From: Villigracilis sp900696595
Lineage (GTDB): Bacteria > Chloroflexota > Anaerolineae > Anaerolineales > Villigracilaceae
Direction: 5' to 3'
Assembly: GCA_030263615.1 (NCBI GenBank)
Contig: SZPH01000015.1
Coordinates: 1 to 64,000, forward strand
DNA: 64,000 nucleotides
Under the pieces are notes generated by a model. That model did not search any database and was not told where the DNA came from. It saw only the letters and a list, made by a program, of their open reading frames with translations. Both the position numbers and the translations under genes were made by a program. The stretch's first letter is position 1. Every line of letters starts with the position of its first letter. Positions 40,343-49,446 of this stretch are shown in pieces.

Positions 40343-42163
40343 ATGACCTTACGCCACATCATTTTATTCGCGCTTGGCGCAATCCTGCTCGCCGCCTGTA
40401 ACATGACTCTCGCGGCGGATGTCACGCCTCCGCCGGGATACGTCCCACCCACGCCGGTTCCAACCCTGGGCCCGCTATTCCCACATCAAGCGCCGGATGT
40501 CGAGAACGGCAAAGCCATCTACGCCGCAAAATGCGCGGCATGTCACGGCGAAAGCGGTTTGGGCGACGGCGAACAAAGCAAAGACCTGCCCGTTTCGGTC
40601 ATCCCCATCGGCCTGCCCGAATTCTCGCGCGACGCGACGCCCGCGCAATGGTACGCCGTCGTCACGCAGGGCAACCTCGAACGCTTCATGCCGCCCTTCA
40701 ACAGCCTGAGCGATCAGGAACGCTGGGACGTCGTCTCCTACGCGCTCACCCTGCACGTCACGAACGAACAGATCGAACTCGGTAAAACCCTGGTCGAACA
40801 AAATTGCGCCGATTGCGCGGAAACCTTCGCCAATCTTGAAACGATGTCGGCCTTATCCGAAGACGATCTTGTAAAAATCATCCGCGAAGGGAACGACAAC
40901 CTGCCCGCCTTTGGGAGCGGATTCAGCGAAGAAGAAGCGTACGCCGCCGCGGCATTTATCCGCGCGTTGACGTTTGCGCCTCCTCCCCCGCCCGCAGTTG
41001 AATCAGCGACCCAGACTCCCGTCGCCGCCGAAGCGGGGACTGCAACAGAAAACGCGTCCCAGCCTGAAGGGACGCAGGAGGCGGGCGCGGGCGTCATCAA
41101 AGGTCAAATCGAGAATCGTTCCGGCGAAACGCTTCCATCCGATATAAAAGTCACGCTTCATGGATTCGATCACGGCGCAGACCCGGGCGCGGGCCCGACC
41201 GAGTTCCTGAACGAACAGGGCGCGGTTAACGCCGACGGCAGTTATATCTTTGAAACCACGCTTGTCGAAAATCAAATTTACATCGTCGAAATAACGGTCA
41301 ACGGCATCGCCTATAAATCCGCGATGGCGGTCGTCCCGGCCGCGGCGACCGAACTGACCATCGAGCCGATTGTCATTCACCCGGTCACGGACGACATCGG
41401 CGTTTTGAAAGTGGAGGAACTGCAAATCTACTTCGATCTCGCAAGCGAAGAGGCGCAGATCTTCTCGGTATATTTCATCCGCAACGACAGCGACCAGACG
41501 CTGACGATTGAAATGCGCGACGGGCAGACGATCCCGTTCATCTCGTTCCCCGAAGGCGCGGCTGGGCTGGGTTACGAAACCACCGACAGCAGCGCCGGGT
41601 TCGTCTCCACTGAAAGCGGGTTTGCCCTGCCGCCCAATGAAGAAGCGTATGGTTTAATTGCTTTTGCGTCCATTCCAAAATCGGAGAAAATCAAAATCGT
41701 CCAGCCCGCCATGCTCCCCATCGGCGCCGTCTCGCTCTATCTGCCCGAAGGCGTGAGCGCCGAAGGCGATACGTTGACGGACGGCGGCATTCAAGACTTG
41801 CAGGGCGCGAACTTCCACGTTTACACCGCCGCCCCGGTTGAAAAAGGCGGCGCGCTCGAATTCACCCTGAGCGGCAAGCCCGCCGCTGTGACCGAATCGC
41901 CGGACATCACCCAGAATCAGACCGTGTTGATCGGCGTCGGCGGGCTGGGCATTGCGCTCATCGCCGCCGGTGTCTGGATGTACCTGCGCGACCGGAAGAA
42001 ACTCGATGAAGAAGACGAGGACGACGAAGACACCTTTGAAGACGCCGAATCGAATCTGGACGCCATCATCGCCCTCGACGATCTGCACCGCGCCGGAAAG
42101 ATCGGCGACGAAGCGTATAAAAAACGCCGCGAAGAGTTGATGGGCGCGTTGAAGAGGAATTAA
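40343..42163 (+). CDS. Cytochrome c domain lipoprotein of the ccm locus
   Basis: 606 residues. The lipobox is LLAAC (Cys19). A cytochrome c domain with CAACHGE (about 70-76) and the likely methionine ligand in RFMPPF follows; a second, related domain has CADCAE, where the haem-ligating histidine of CxxCH is missing. A Pro/Thr-rich linker leads to a carboxypeptidase-regulatory-like beta domain and further beta domains. A membrane segment (about 530-550) and a short acidic C-terminal tail (LDDLHRAGKIGDEAYKKR) end the protein. GAGGA precedes the ATG. It is probably an electron carrier and a client of the maturation system around it. Confidence 0.85.
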   Translation: MTLRHIILFALGAILLAACNMTLAADVTPPPGYVPPTPVPTLGPLFPHQAPDVENGKAIYAAKCAACHGESGLGDGEQSKDLPVSVIPIGLPEFSRDATPAQWYAVVTQGNLERFMPPFNSLSDQERWDVVSYALTLHVTNEQIELGKTLVEQNCADCAETFANLETMSALSEDDLVKIIREGNDNLPAFGSGFSEEEAYAAAAFIRALTFAPPPPPAVESATQTPVAAEAGTATENASQPEGTQEAGAGVIKGQIENRSGETLPSDIKVTLHGFDHGADPGAGPTEFLNEQGAVNADGSYIFETTLVENQIYIVEITVNGIAYKSAMAVVPAAATELTIEPIVIHPVTDDIGVLKVEELQIYFDLASEEAQIFSVYFIRNDSDQTLTIEMRDGQTIPFISFPEGAAGLGYETTDSSAGFVSTESGFALPPNEEAYGLIAFASIPKSEKIKIVQPAMLPIGAVSLYLPEGVSAEGDTLTDGGIQDLQGANFHVYTAAPVEKGGALEFTLSGKPAAVTESPDITQNQTVLIGVGGLGIALIAAGVWMYLRDRKKLDEEDEDDEDTFEDAESNLDAIIALDDLHRAGKIGDEAYKKRREELMGALKRN

Positions 42164-42257
42164 CGTCATTGCGAGGAGGAGCGAAGCGACGACGAAGCAA
42201 TCTCCCCGCAACAGCAGATTGCTTCGGGCAAAGAGCAAGAACGCCCTCGCAATGACG
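42164..42257. repeat. GTCATTGCGAGG-bounded palindromic repeat, copy 2
   Basis: The ends CGTCATTGCGAGG and CCTCGCAATGACG are perfect inverted copies, with an inner pair GAAGCAATCT / AGATTGCTTC. It starts right at the stop of the cytochrome gene and ends 11 bases before ccmA, filling the gap completely. Confidence 0.88.
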
Positions 42258-42268
42258 GAAAGATACCC

Positions 42269-42973
42269 ATGATCGAAGTCAAAAAACTCGTCAAACGCTT
42301 TGGGTTGAAGACCGTCCTCAAGGGCGTGGATTTCAACGTCCAGCCGGGGGAGTTTGTGGCGTTGCTTGGGCCGAACGGCGCGGGCAAGACCACCTTCCTG
42401 CGGATTCTCGCCTCGCTCTCGCGCCCAAGCCTGGGGAGCGTCAAAGTGGCGGGATACCCGCTCCCGAACGAATCGGCCAAAGTCCGCGCAAGGTTGGGCG
42501 TCGTCTCGCATCTGCCGCTCCTTTATCCCGATTTAACCGCCGAAGAAAATCTCGACTTCTACGCGCGCATGTATGGAATTAACAATCGCCATGTACGAAT
42601 TACCGAAGTCCTTCAAATGGTCGGGCTCGAACCCCGCCGCCGCGACCTCGTCCGAACCTTCTCGCGCGGGATGCAGCAACGGCTCGCCATCGGCCGGGCG
42701 ATTCTCCACGACCCGGACGTTGTCCTCTTCGACGAGCCTTACACCGGTTTGGATCAGGACGCTTCTGAAATGTTGGATGAAGTTCTGCGCTCCGTCGCCG
42801 CAAAGGGACGCACCGTAGTCATGACCTCTCACGACCTCGCCCGCGCCGAAGACCTCGCCACCCGTTTCGATGTCTTATCCCGCGGAGCGATCGCCGCCTC
42901 CGGCACAAAGGACGATTTCAAAAACTCGAACCTGCTGGACTTTTACAGGCGGAGTTTGGAGAATAGAGAATAG
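42269..42973 (+). CDS. ccmA: Haem exporter ATP-binding protein CcmA
   Basis: 234 residues. Walker A GPNGAGKTT (about 36-44), signature FSRGMQQRLAIGRA, and Walker B VVLFDEPYTGLD. In the CcmABCD complex it uses ATP to release haem-loaded CcmE. Upstream of the ATG lies only the repeat at 42164-42257 and a short GGAAAG-like site. The last codons run into the minisatellite at 42959. Confidence 0.93.
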   Translation: MIEVKKLVKRFGLKTVLKGVDFNVQPGEFVALLGPNGAGKTTFLRILASLSRPSLGSVKVAGYPLPNESAKVRARLGVVSHLPLLYPDLTAEENLDFYARMYGINNRHVRITEVLQMVGLEPRRRDLVRTFSRGMQQRLAIGRAILHDPDVVLFDEPYTGLDQDASEMLDEVLRSVAAKGRTVVMTSHDLARAEDLATRFDVLSRGAIAASGTKDDFKNSNLLDFYRRSLENRE

Positions 42974-43070
42974 GGATTAGAGAATAGAGATTAGAGATTA
43001 GTGAATAGTGAATAGTGAATAGAACTATACCAATCTCCAATCTCCAATCACCAATCTCCAATCACCAATC
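42959..43070 (-). repeat. Composite minisatellite, right inverted copy
   Basis: AGAGAATAG / GATTAGAG / GTGAATA words are joined by GAACTATACC to CAATCTCCAATCACCAATC words. It is the reverse complement of 40149-40332 around the same junction, nearly base for base over about 40 bases. It includes the end of ccmA and ends just before ccmB, whose start has no ribosome binding site as a result. Confidence 0.9.
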
Positions 43071-43076
43071 AACCCC

Positions 43077-43760
43077 ATGCCTTCTCCCTCCTTTTTCAAA
43101 GCCGTGTTTGCCATTGCGCGCAAAGACCTTGCGGCGGAGTTTCGTTCGCGCGAATTACTCTCCGCCATGCTGGTCTTTTCCATGCTGGTCATTCTCATCT
43201 TCAACTTTGCGCTGGAACTGAACGCGGATGTCCGCAAAACAGTGACGGCCGGGGTCTTGTGGACGACCTTCGCCTTCGCCGGGACTCTCGGCTTGAACCG
43301 CTCGATGGCTGTGGAAAAGGATCGCGGCTGTATGGACGGTCTCCTGCTCGCGCCGGTGGACCGTTCCGCAATTTTCTTCGGCAAGGCGCTCAGCAACCTG
43401 GCGTTCATGCTCATAGTCGAGATCATCGTCGTGCCGATGTACGCCCTGCTGTACAACGAAACGCGCATCTTTCAATGGGAATTCGTCGGCGTGTTATTGC
43501 TCGGCTCCATTGGGTACATCTCCGTCGGCACCTTGCTCTCCGCCATGTCCGCGCAGACGCGCACGCGCGATGTGCTGCTTCCGATTCTTTTGTTCCCTGT
43601 CGCCGTCCCCGTGCTTCTAGCCTCCGTCAAAGCCAGCGGCGCGGTCGTGGCCGGGCTTCCGCTCGAAGATTATCTGACCCCGCTAAATTTGCTCATTGTG
43701 TACGATGTGGTCTTCCTCGCCGTCTCATACATGATCTTCGATTTCGTGGTTGAAGAGTAG
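43077..43760 (+). CDS. ccmB: Haem exporter membrane protein CcmB
   Basis: 227 residues with six membrane segments. Family features: ARKDLAAEFRSRELLSAMLV at the N-terminus, GLNRSMAVEKDRGCMDGLLL, and PVAVPVLLASVKAS. It is the permease partner of CcmA. The ATG at 43077 follows a minisatellite and lacks a ribosome binding site. Confidence 0.93.
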   Translation: MPSPSFFKAVFAIARKDLAAEFRSRELLSAMLVFSMLVILIFNFALELNADVRKTVTAGVLWTTFAFAGTLGLNRSMAVEKDRGCMDGLLLAPVDRSAIFFGKALSNLAFMLIVEIIVVPMYALLYNETRIFQWEFVGVLLLGSIGYISVGTLLSAMSAQTRTRDVLLPILLFPVAVPVLLASVKASGAVVAGLPLEDYLTPLNLLIVYDVVFLAVSYMIFDFVVEE

Positions 43761-43761
43761 C

Positions 43762-43808
43762 CGGCGTTCTCCAACGCCGAGAGATCATGTCAGGCCGAAA
43801 GCCTGACC
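43762..43808. repeat. Two small palindromes after ccmB
   Basis: CGGCGTT-CTCC-AACGCCG and GTCAGGC-CGAAA-GCCTGAC stand one after the other directly after the ccmB stop. A CAATCGTCAATC / GTAAATCGTTAATCG word repeat follows at about 43878-43911, just before the ccmC ribosome binding site. Confidence 0.65.
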
Positions 43809-43927
43809 TACAGAACCAACTTTCAGACAGGAATCAGATTGATGGACTGAATCAACCCAAAGTCCGGTTGAGCCGCCAATCGTCAATCTGCAATCGTAAA
43901 TCGTTAATCGAAAAAAGGAGTTCCTCA

Positions 43928-44626
43928 ATGCAACAAAAACCAATCCTTCTCACAATTCTCGATGTTTTATCAATCGTCGGGCTTGGCGTATCAACTTATT
44001 TCGCGCTCGTCTACGCCCCGCCCGAGGCTGTGATGGGAAACGTTCAGCGCGTGTTCTATTTTCATGTCGGCACGGCCTGGGTCGGCATGATCGGGTTCAT
44101 CCTGGCGGCGGTCTCCGGCATCGCCTACCTCGTCGCCAAAGACGCGAGATGGGATCGTTTTGAAGTCGCCGCCATCGAAGTCAGCGCCATGTTCTTCTTC
44201 ATCACCATCGTCCTCGGTTCGATCTGGGCGTACCCGGTCTGGAATACCTGGTGGACGTGGGACCCGCGCCTGACCACCGCCGCCGTGACCGAACTGATCT
44301 ACATCGCCTACTTCATGCTCCGCGCCGGAATCGAAGACCCCGAAAAACGCGCGCGCTTCGGCGCGGTCTATGCCCTGCTGGGCGGGTTGAGCGCCCCCGT
44401 CACATTCATGGTCATCCGCCTCTTTCGCACCATCCACCCGGTCGTGGTTGGCAACGGCAACCCGGAGGCGCAGGGCGGCTTCGACATGTCCGAAAAAATG
44501 TTGGCGGCCATGTTCGTCGCCCTCGGCGCGTTTACCATCCTCTTCATTGACCTGATATGGCATCGCATCCGCATGGGAAATCTGGAAGAGAAGGTCGAGC
44601 AACTCAAACTAGAAGTTTCGATGTAA
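43928..44626 (+). CDS. ccmC: Haem exporter protein CcmC
   Basis: 232 residues with six membrane segments and the haem-binding WWD motif (NTWWTWDPRLTTAAV near residue 105), plus flanking histidines in FYFHVG and TIHPVV. CcmC loads haem onto CcmE. AAGGAG lies before the ATG at 43928, which also gives the standard family N-terminus. Confidence 0.95.
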   Translation: MQQKPILLTILDVLSIVGLGVSTYFALVYAPPEAVMGNVQRVFYFHVGTAWVGMIGFILAAVSGIAYLVAKDARWDRFEVAAIEVSAMFFFITIVLGSIWAYPVWNTWWTWDPRLTTAAVTELIYIAYFMLRAGIEDPEKRARFGAVYALLGGLSAPVTFMVIRLFRTIHPVVVGNGNPEAQGGFDMSEKMLAAMFVALGAFTILFIDLIWHRIRMGNLEEKVEQLKLEVSM

Positions 44627-44640
44627 CAGGAGCATAAAAA

Positions 44641-44796
44641 ATGGAAACCGCAATCAACACCGACGGATACATGGCCGCAGGCTATATCGTCGCCTTCCTC
44701 GTCATGGGGTTATACGTCCTCAGCCTATACCTCCGCCGCCGCAACCTGGAGCGCGACCTGGAAACCTACGAAACGCTAAAAACCGAAGGGAAGTAA
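44641..44796 (+). CDS. ccmD: Haem exporter small subunit CcmD
   Basis: 51 residues: one membrane segment (AAGYIVAFLVMGLYVLSLYL) followed by a basic then acidic helix (RRRNLERDLETYETLK). Size, single membrane pass and position directly after ccmC are diagnostic of CcmD, which helps release haem-loaded CcmE. AGGAG lies before the ATG, 14 bases after ccmC. Sequence conservation in this family is low, so the call rests on context. Confidence 0.82.
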   Translation: METAINTDGYMAAGYIVAFLVMGLYVLSLYLRRRNLERDLETYETLKTEGK

Positions 44797-44818
44797 CCCG
44801 CCCCAAAAGCCCCCAGCC

Positions 44819-44858
44819 AAAGGAGTCCGTTATATAATCATGACGGACTCTTTTTATT
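44819..44858 (+). terminator. Terminator of the ccm locus with TATAAT in its loop
   Basis: GAGTCCGT (44823-44830) pairs with ACGGACTC (44843-44850), followed by TTTTTATTTG. The 12-base loop contains TATAAT (44833-44838), which would serve as -10 box for the next gene at 44864. Confidence 0.7.
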
Positions 44859-44863
44859 TGCCC

Positions 44864-46522
44864 ATGAAGACCAGAGCGAGCCGCTTCTTTTTGACTGTGA
44901 TCGCAATCCTGAACATGGCGATTAGTTCCGGCTCCGCGCCCGCCCCCGGCCCGGCCCTCGCCCCCGATGCGGACTCCAACCCTCCGCCCGGGCCCGACCG
45001 CTTCTCCATCATCGCCGTCGAATACCAATCCTACGAATGGGAATTGCGCAGGTGGAAGGATCGCAAGGTCGCCTGTAATTTGACGATAGACCATGACGGG
45101 ATGCCCACGCCGGACGAAGTCTTCCGCGACTGCGGCACAATCATCTACCGCGAGTGGGTTTCCCAGCCGCTGTGCAACGTCAACAATGTAAAGAATTGCG
45201 AGGGGTATTATGCCTTTTTGACGGGCGCGAAACCGCAGGAAAAAGAGATCGCCATGCAGTTGCCCGCCGCCAGCGCATGGATCACGCTCGAAGACTGCGA
45301 ACCGGTCTTCAGCGTCGGGACGAATATCTGCGAGAGCAAGCCCACCCTCGTCATCACCGGGCAGGAGCCGCTTCCCAACGAAAGCATCAACAAAATAGAA
45401 GGCACATATAACGACGAGCCGTTCTTCTGCGACGAAAGCGATGTGTGCAAGTTCCGCATCCCTGAAACGGACGACGACGGCGCGGAAGTGACATTTTGGG
45501 CGTATTCCACTTACGGAGACAGCAGCCTTGTTTATGAAGCGCAGGTGCGCGTCAAGCAGGCGGACGAGGGCGACCCGGATCAACTCTACTGGTATGTGGA
45601 CGTCCTCTCCTCGCAATGGCAGGGCGAAGTCAGCGCGACATGCTCCGAGACGTGGGGCGTCTTTCCTCCCGTCGGCGGCGCGCCGCAATGGTTGAGCGCC
45701 CCCACCGAAGACGAAGACCTGAGCAGCGACATACCCTACACCTATCTCGCGGCGAATCTGATCCTGCAAGGCATCGTGGACGCGCGCTCCTGTCCCGACG
45801 GCGGGCTTGCGCCGGGAAACGTCGTCAACCAATGCGGGCTGGAAAAATCGCGCGAGGCCGTGATCGAATGGCAGAACCAGTTTGACGGGCTGATCCTCGA
45901 AACGGCAAAAGAGACCAACGTCCCTGCCTTCCTGCTGAAGAACCTGTTTGCGCGTGAAAGCCAGTTCTGGCCCGGAATCTTTCAGGGAGCCGCCGACATC
46001 GGGCTGGGACAACTCACCGAAAACGGCGCGGATACGACTCTCTTCTGGAACGAATCCTTCTTCAACCAATTCTGCCCGCTCGTCATGGATTCCGAATCCT
46101 GCGGGCTGGGCTACGCCCACCTGGAGGAAGAGCATCAGGCGGAATTACGCCGCGCGCTCGTCGGGAGCGTGGACGCAACCTGCGAGGAATGTCCGCTCGG
46201 GCTGGACCTCTCCCAGGCGGATTTTTCCATCGGCGTTTTCGCGCATACGCTCATCGCCAACTGCGAACAAGCGGCGCAGGTCGTGTATAACTACACCGGC
46301 AAAACCGCCGACCTGGCCGCAGAGTATGAAGACCTGTGGAAGTTCACGCTCGTCAACTACAACGCGGGCGGGGGCTGTCTCGCCGAAGCCGTCAGCGGAG
46401 GCTATGCCGCAAACAACCTGCCGCTCACCTGGGAGACCGTCTCCCCGCATCTGGTAGGAGTCTGCGCCAGCGCGGTGGATTACGTCAACGACATCAGCAG
46501 CGAAGCGATGCCGCCCGAGTAG
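44864..46522 (+). CDS. Secreted lytic-transglycosylase-like protein
   Basis: 552 residues: a signal peptide (SRFFLTVIAILNMAIS), a Pro/Ala linker, a cysteine-rich region of about 280 residues, and a C-terminal lysozyme-like domain. The latter has FARESQFWPG with the catalytic glutamate and GAADIGLGQLTENG, as in SLT-type transglycosylases, and LVNYNAGGGCL near the end. Twelve or more cysteines suggest disulfide bonds. The ATG at 44864 was preferred to one at 44840, which lies inside the terminator loop. It probably trims peptidoglycan outside the cell. Confidence 0.75.
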   Translation: MKTRASRFFLTVIAILNMAISSGSAPAPGPALAPDADSNPPPGPDRFSIIAVEYQSYEWELRRWKDRKVACNLTIDHDGMPTPDEVFRDCGTIIYREWVSQPLCNVNNVKNCEGYYAFLTGAKPQEKEIAMQLPAASAWITLEDCEPVFSVGTNICESKPTLVITGQEPLPNESINKIEGTYNDEPFFCDESDVCKFRIPETDDDGAEVTFWAYSTYGDSSLVYEAQVRVKQADEGDPDQLYWYVDVLSSQWQGEVSATCSETWGVFPPVGGAPQWLSAPTEDEDLSSDIPYTYLAANLILQGIVDARSCPDGGLAPGNVVNQCGLEKSREAVIEWQNQFDGLILETAKETNVPAFLLKNLFARESQFWPGIFQGAADIGLGQLTENGADTTLFWNESFFNQFCPLVMDSESCGLGYAHLEEEHQAELRRALVGSVDATCEECPLGLDLSQADFSIGVFAHTLIANCEQAAQVVYNYTGKTADLAAEYEDLWKFTLVNYNAGGGCLAEAVSGGYAANNLPLTWETVSPHLVGVCASAVDYVNDISSEAMPPE

Positions 46523-46589
46523 GGCGGCGTTTCCTTTCAAAACTTATGCTACACTTGCGCCGTCCATCATACACATTCAGGAGGGCTTC

Positions 46590-48572
46590 ATGCTCACCCT
46601 TGCAGAAAAAATCATCTTTTCCGTCGCAACCCTGGTCTCGCTCTACTTCACCTACAAAGGCGTGACGCGCATCATCGCCCAGATCGGAAGCGGGCAGGGA
46701 AAAATCAACTGGCAGATTGCGCTTCGCCGCCTGCCGGAACTGACTTTGCGGATGATTTCATTCCAGCCTGTATTTCGCCTGCGCTTTTGGGTCAGCCTGC
46801 TGCATGGTTTTATCGGCTGGGGGTTTCTCACCTATCTTGTGATCAACCTCTCGGATGTGGTCTACGGCTACACCCGCTTCAAGGTCCTGTACCACATGGG
46901 AATTTTCGGGAATGTCTATCGCCTGCTGGCGGATTTGATGGGCATGGCGATCATGGTCTCCATGCTGGCGCTGGCGGTTCGGCGTTACATCCTCAAGCCG
47001 ACGCATCTTTCCACGCGCGACGCCACGCTGTTGAATCCCAAAGCCCGCAAAGGCATTCTCTTCGATTCGGCGATTGTGACCGCCACGTTCTTCACGCATA
47101 ACTTTATGCGCATGACGGAAGAATCATTTCACCTGGCGCAAAAGGGACACACCGACGGGTGGCAACCGTTCATCTCCGCCGCGTCGCGCCTGTGGGCGGG
47201 GTGGGATGCGAACGCTCAGATGATCGGCGAGCATACCGCCTGGTGGATCTCGCTGGGCGTGGTCGTGGCGTTCCTGCCTTATTTCGCCTACTCCAAACAC
47301 ATGCACCTGTTCTTCGCGCCGTTGAATTTCGCGCTCAAGCCGGAACGCAAATCCATCGGGCAGTTGAGTTACATCAACCTCGACGATCAAAGCATCGAAC
47401 AATTCGGCGCCGCGAAGATGAGCGATCTCGGCTGGGAGCAGATCATGGACAGTTACGCCTGCATCCAGTGTTTTCGCTGTCAGGAGGTCTGCCCGGCGTA
47501 TAACACGGGCAAAATTCTTTCGCCCGCCGCGCTGGAGATCAACAAACGCTATCACCTGAAAACGGGCGGAACGGACGTCGCCATGCTCGACCTGATCCCC
47601 GCCGAAGCGGTCTGGGCGTGCACCAGTTGCGGCGCGTGCGTGGACATCTGCCCCGTCGGCAACGAACCGATGCGCGACATTCTCGACATCCGCCGCAATC
47701 TATCCATGATGGAAAGCGCGTTTCCCAAACAACTGGAGAACGCCTTCAAAGGCATGGAGCGCAACCAAAATCCCTGGAATGTTTCGCAGAACGATCGCAT
47801 GAAATGGGCGGATGGCATAAGCGTGCCGACCATTGAACAAAACGCCGAGCCTGATATTTTGTGGTGGGTTGGCTGCGCCCCCGCAACGGACAGCCGCGCG
47901 CAAAAAACCGCGCAAGCCTTTGCGAAAATCCTGAACGCGGCGGGAGTCAACTACGCCGTGCTTGGGAAAAACGAATCCTGCACGGGCGATTCCGCAAGAC
48001 GCGCGGGACGCGAAGATATTTTCTTTGGGCTGGCTTCGCAAAACGTGGAAATCCTGAACGAGGTCAAGCCAAAACGAATTGTGACGACCTGCCCGCATTG
48101 TTTGCATACCATCAAAAACGAGTATCCCGCTTTTGGCGGAAATTATCAAGTCATCCATCATACGCAGTTGATCAACGAACTGGTGGGGGCGGGGAAGATC
48201 AAGTTACAAGTGACAAGCGACGAGTTACGAGTAACGTTCCACGACCCGTGTTATTTGGGGCGGCACAACAGGGAGGTGGACGCGCCGCGCGACGCGCTGA
48301 AATCGGCGGGGGCGCTGACGATTGAGATGCCGCGCAATTCCGCCAAGTCCTTCTGTTGCGGCGCGGGCGGGGCGCAGATGTGGAAAGAGGAAGAGGAGGG
48401 AACAGCGCGGGTGAATCTGACACGCTTCGCCGAAGCCAAATCCACGGGCGCGAACACGGTGGCGGTGGGATGCCCCTTCTGTCTGGCAATGATGACCGAT
48501 GCGGCCAAAGGCGACGGCGGGCTGATTCAGGTGAAGGATGTCGCCGAAATTGTGGCGGAGAGGTTGCGGTAG
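46590..48572 (+). CDS. Membrane-bound Fe-S oxidoreductase (HdrD/GlpC type)
   Basis: 660 residues. The N-terminal 260 residues have about five membrane segments as in NarI/HmeC-like cytochrome b anchors. Two 4Fe-4S motifs follow (CIQCFRCQEVCP near 290 and CTSCGACVDICP near 345). Two CCG domains end the protein: VGCAPATDS with CTGD and TTCPHC, then HDPCYLGRH with SFCCGAGG. It should pass electrons between the quinone pool and a thiol or other partner. Residues about 537-549 (LQVTSDELRVTF) come from a word repeat. AGGAGG precedes the ATG. Its TAG stop lies inside the repeat element that follows. Confidence 0.88.
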   Translation: MLTLAEKIIFSVATLVSLYFTYKGVTRIIAQIGSGQGKINWQIALRRLPELTLRMISFQPVFRLRFWVSLLHGFIGWGFLTYLVINLSDVVYGYTRFKVLYHMGIFGNVYRLLADLMGMAIMVSMLALAVRRYILKPTHLSTRDATLLNPKARKGILFDSAIVTATFFTHNFMRMTEESFHLAQKGHTDGWQPFISAASRLWAGWDANAQMIGEHTAWWISLGVVVAFLPYFAYSKHMHLFFAPLNFALKPERKSIGQLSYINLDDQSIEQFGAAKMSDLGWEQIMDSYACIQCFRCQEVCPAYNTGKILSPAALEINKRYHLKTGGTDVAMLDLIPAEAVWACTSCGACVDICPVGNEPMRDILDIRRNLSMMESAFPKQLENAFKGMERNQNPWNVSQNDRMKWADGISVPTIEQNAEPDILWWVGCAPATDSRAQKTAQAFAKILNAAGVNYAVLGKNESCTGDSARRAGREDIFFGLASQNVEILNEVKPKRIVTTCPHCLHTIKNEYPAFGGNYQVIHHTQLINELVGAGKIKLQVTSDELRVTFHDPCYLGRHNREVDAPRDALKSAGALTIEMPRNSAKSFCCGAGGAQMWKEEEEGTARVNLTRFAEAKSTGANTVAVGCPFCLAMMTDAAKGDGGLIQVKDVAEIVAERLR

Positions 48573-48851
48573 GGGCGACCCGCCGGGGTTAGACCAGAAC
48601 CATGTCTGACAATGCGATTTTGCCCAACAACCGTCTCGTCCACCCGACAAGGGTCGCCCTTGCCGGTTAGAGGCAAATACCCATTTTCAAAATGCGTTAT
48701 CGTTGAAATTACCACAAATGGAATCGCCAGGGTTCCTGAAAACAAAATTGCGCCGTAATCCAGGGCGACCCTTCCTCTGCAAATCGAGGTCAGGAAAAAC
48801 AGGATGATTTCCAAAACATGTTGACCGATTGCGTTGACGGGTCGCCCCTAC
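48569..48851. mobile_element. REP-type element, left copy, 283 bp
   Basis: Bounded by GTAGGGGCGACCCG and CGGGTCGCCCCTAC, exact inverted ends. Two more cores lie inside (GGGTCGCCC at 48651 and GGGCGACCC at 48763), so four alternating cores form two inverted pairs. The right 100 bases are almost identical to those of the element at 49443-49726, while the left part is more diverged. The first bases supply the stop of the Fe-S gene, and the last lie seven bases before the transposase start. Confidence 0.85.
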
Positions 48852-48858
48852 GGCATAT

Positions 48859-49446
48859 ATGAAATCGAAATTCGATCCCCAGAAACACCATCGCCGATCC
48901 ATCCGCCTGAAAAGCTACGACTACTCGTGGACGGGCGCATATTATGTGACCATCGTAACGTGGCGCAGGGGTATTCTCTTCGGGAAAATCGTAAACGGGG
49001 AAATGATCTTGAACAAGGCGGGGAAGATCGTTTTGGCTGAATTGCTTGAATTGCCAAAACGACTACGTTACGTTGAACTGGGCGCATATGTCATCATGCC
49101 CAACCACGTCCATGTCATCATTTTCATAAAATGTGATGCATCCCACCCCCTGCCAAACCAGTTCATCCGCAATGCTCTTTTGCACAACAATACAGCGGAA
49201 TCCATCTCACCGCCGCGCGGACCAAAGCCCAAATCGCTGGGAGCGATCGTCGGACAATTCAAATCGAATGCAACCAGCCGTCTGTGGAAAATGCCCAGCC
49301 TGCGCGATTCTCCCATCTGGCAGAGGAATTATTACGAGCACGTCATCCGCGATGAAATAGACCTGAAAAACAAGACGGACTACATTGAAGCGAATCCCTC
49401 GCTGTGGGATGAAGACGACGAAAACCCCGCAAATGCCAAACCGTAG
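48859..49446 (+). CDS. REP-associated tyrosine transposase (RAYT)
   Basis: 195 residues, Y1/IS200-like HUH transposase fold. The HUH motif is MPNHVHVII (about residues 79-87), and the catalytic tyrosine is in WQRNYYEHVIRDE (about 155-167). N-terminal YYVTIVTWRR is a family hallmark. RAYTs move or maintain REP sequences as single-stranded DNA. No ribosome binding site is seen. Both flanks are full-length REP-type elements in direct orientation, and the stop codon lies inside the right one, as if gene and elements form one unit. Confidence 0.93.
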   Translation: MKSKFDPQKHHRRSIRLKSYDYSWTGAYYVTIVTWRRGILFGKIVNGEMILNKAGKIVLAELLELPKRLRYVELGAYVIMPNHVHVIIFIKCDASHPLPNQFIRNALLHNNTAESISPPRGPKPKSLGAIVGQFKSNATSRLWKMPSLRDSPIWQRNYYEHVIRDEIDLKNKTDYIEANPSLWDEDDENPANAKP

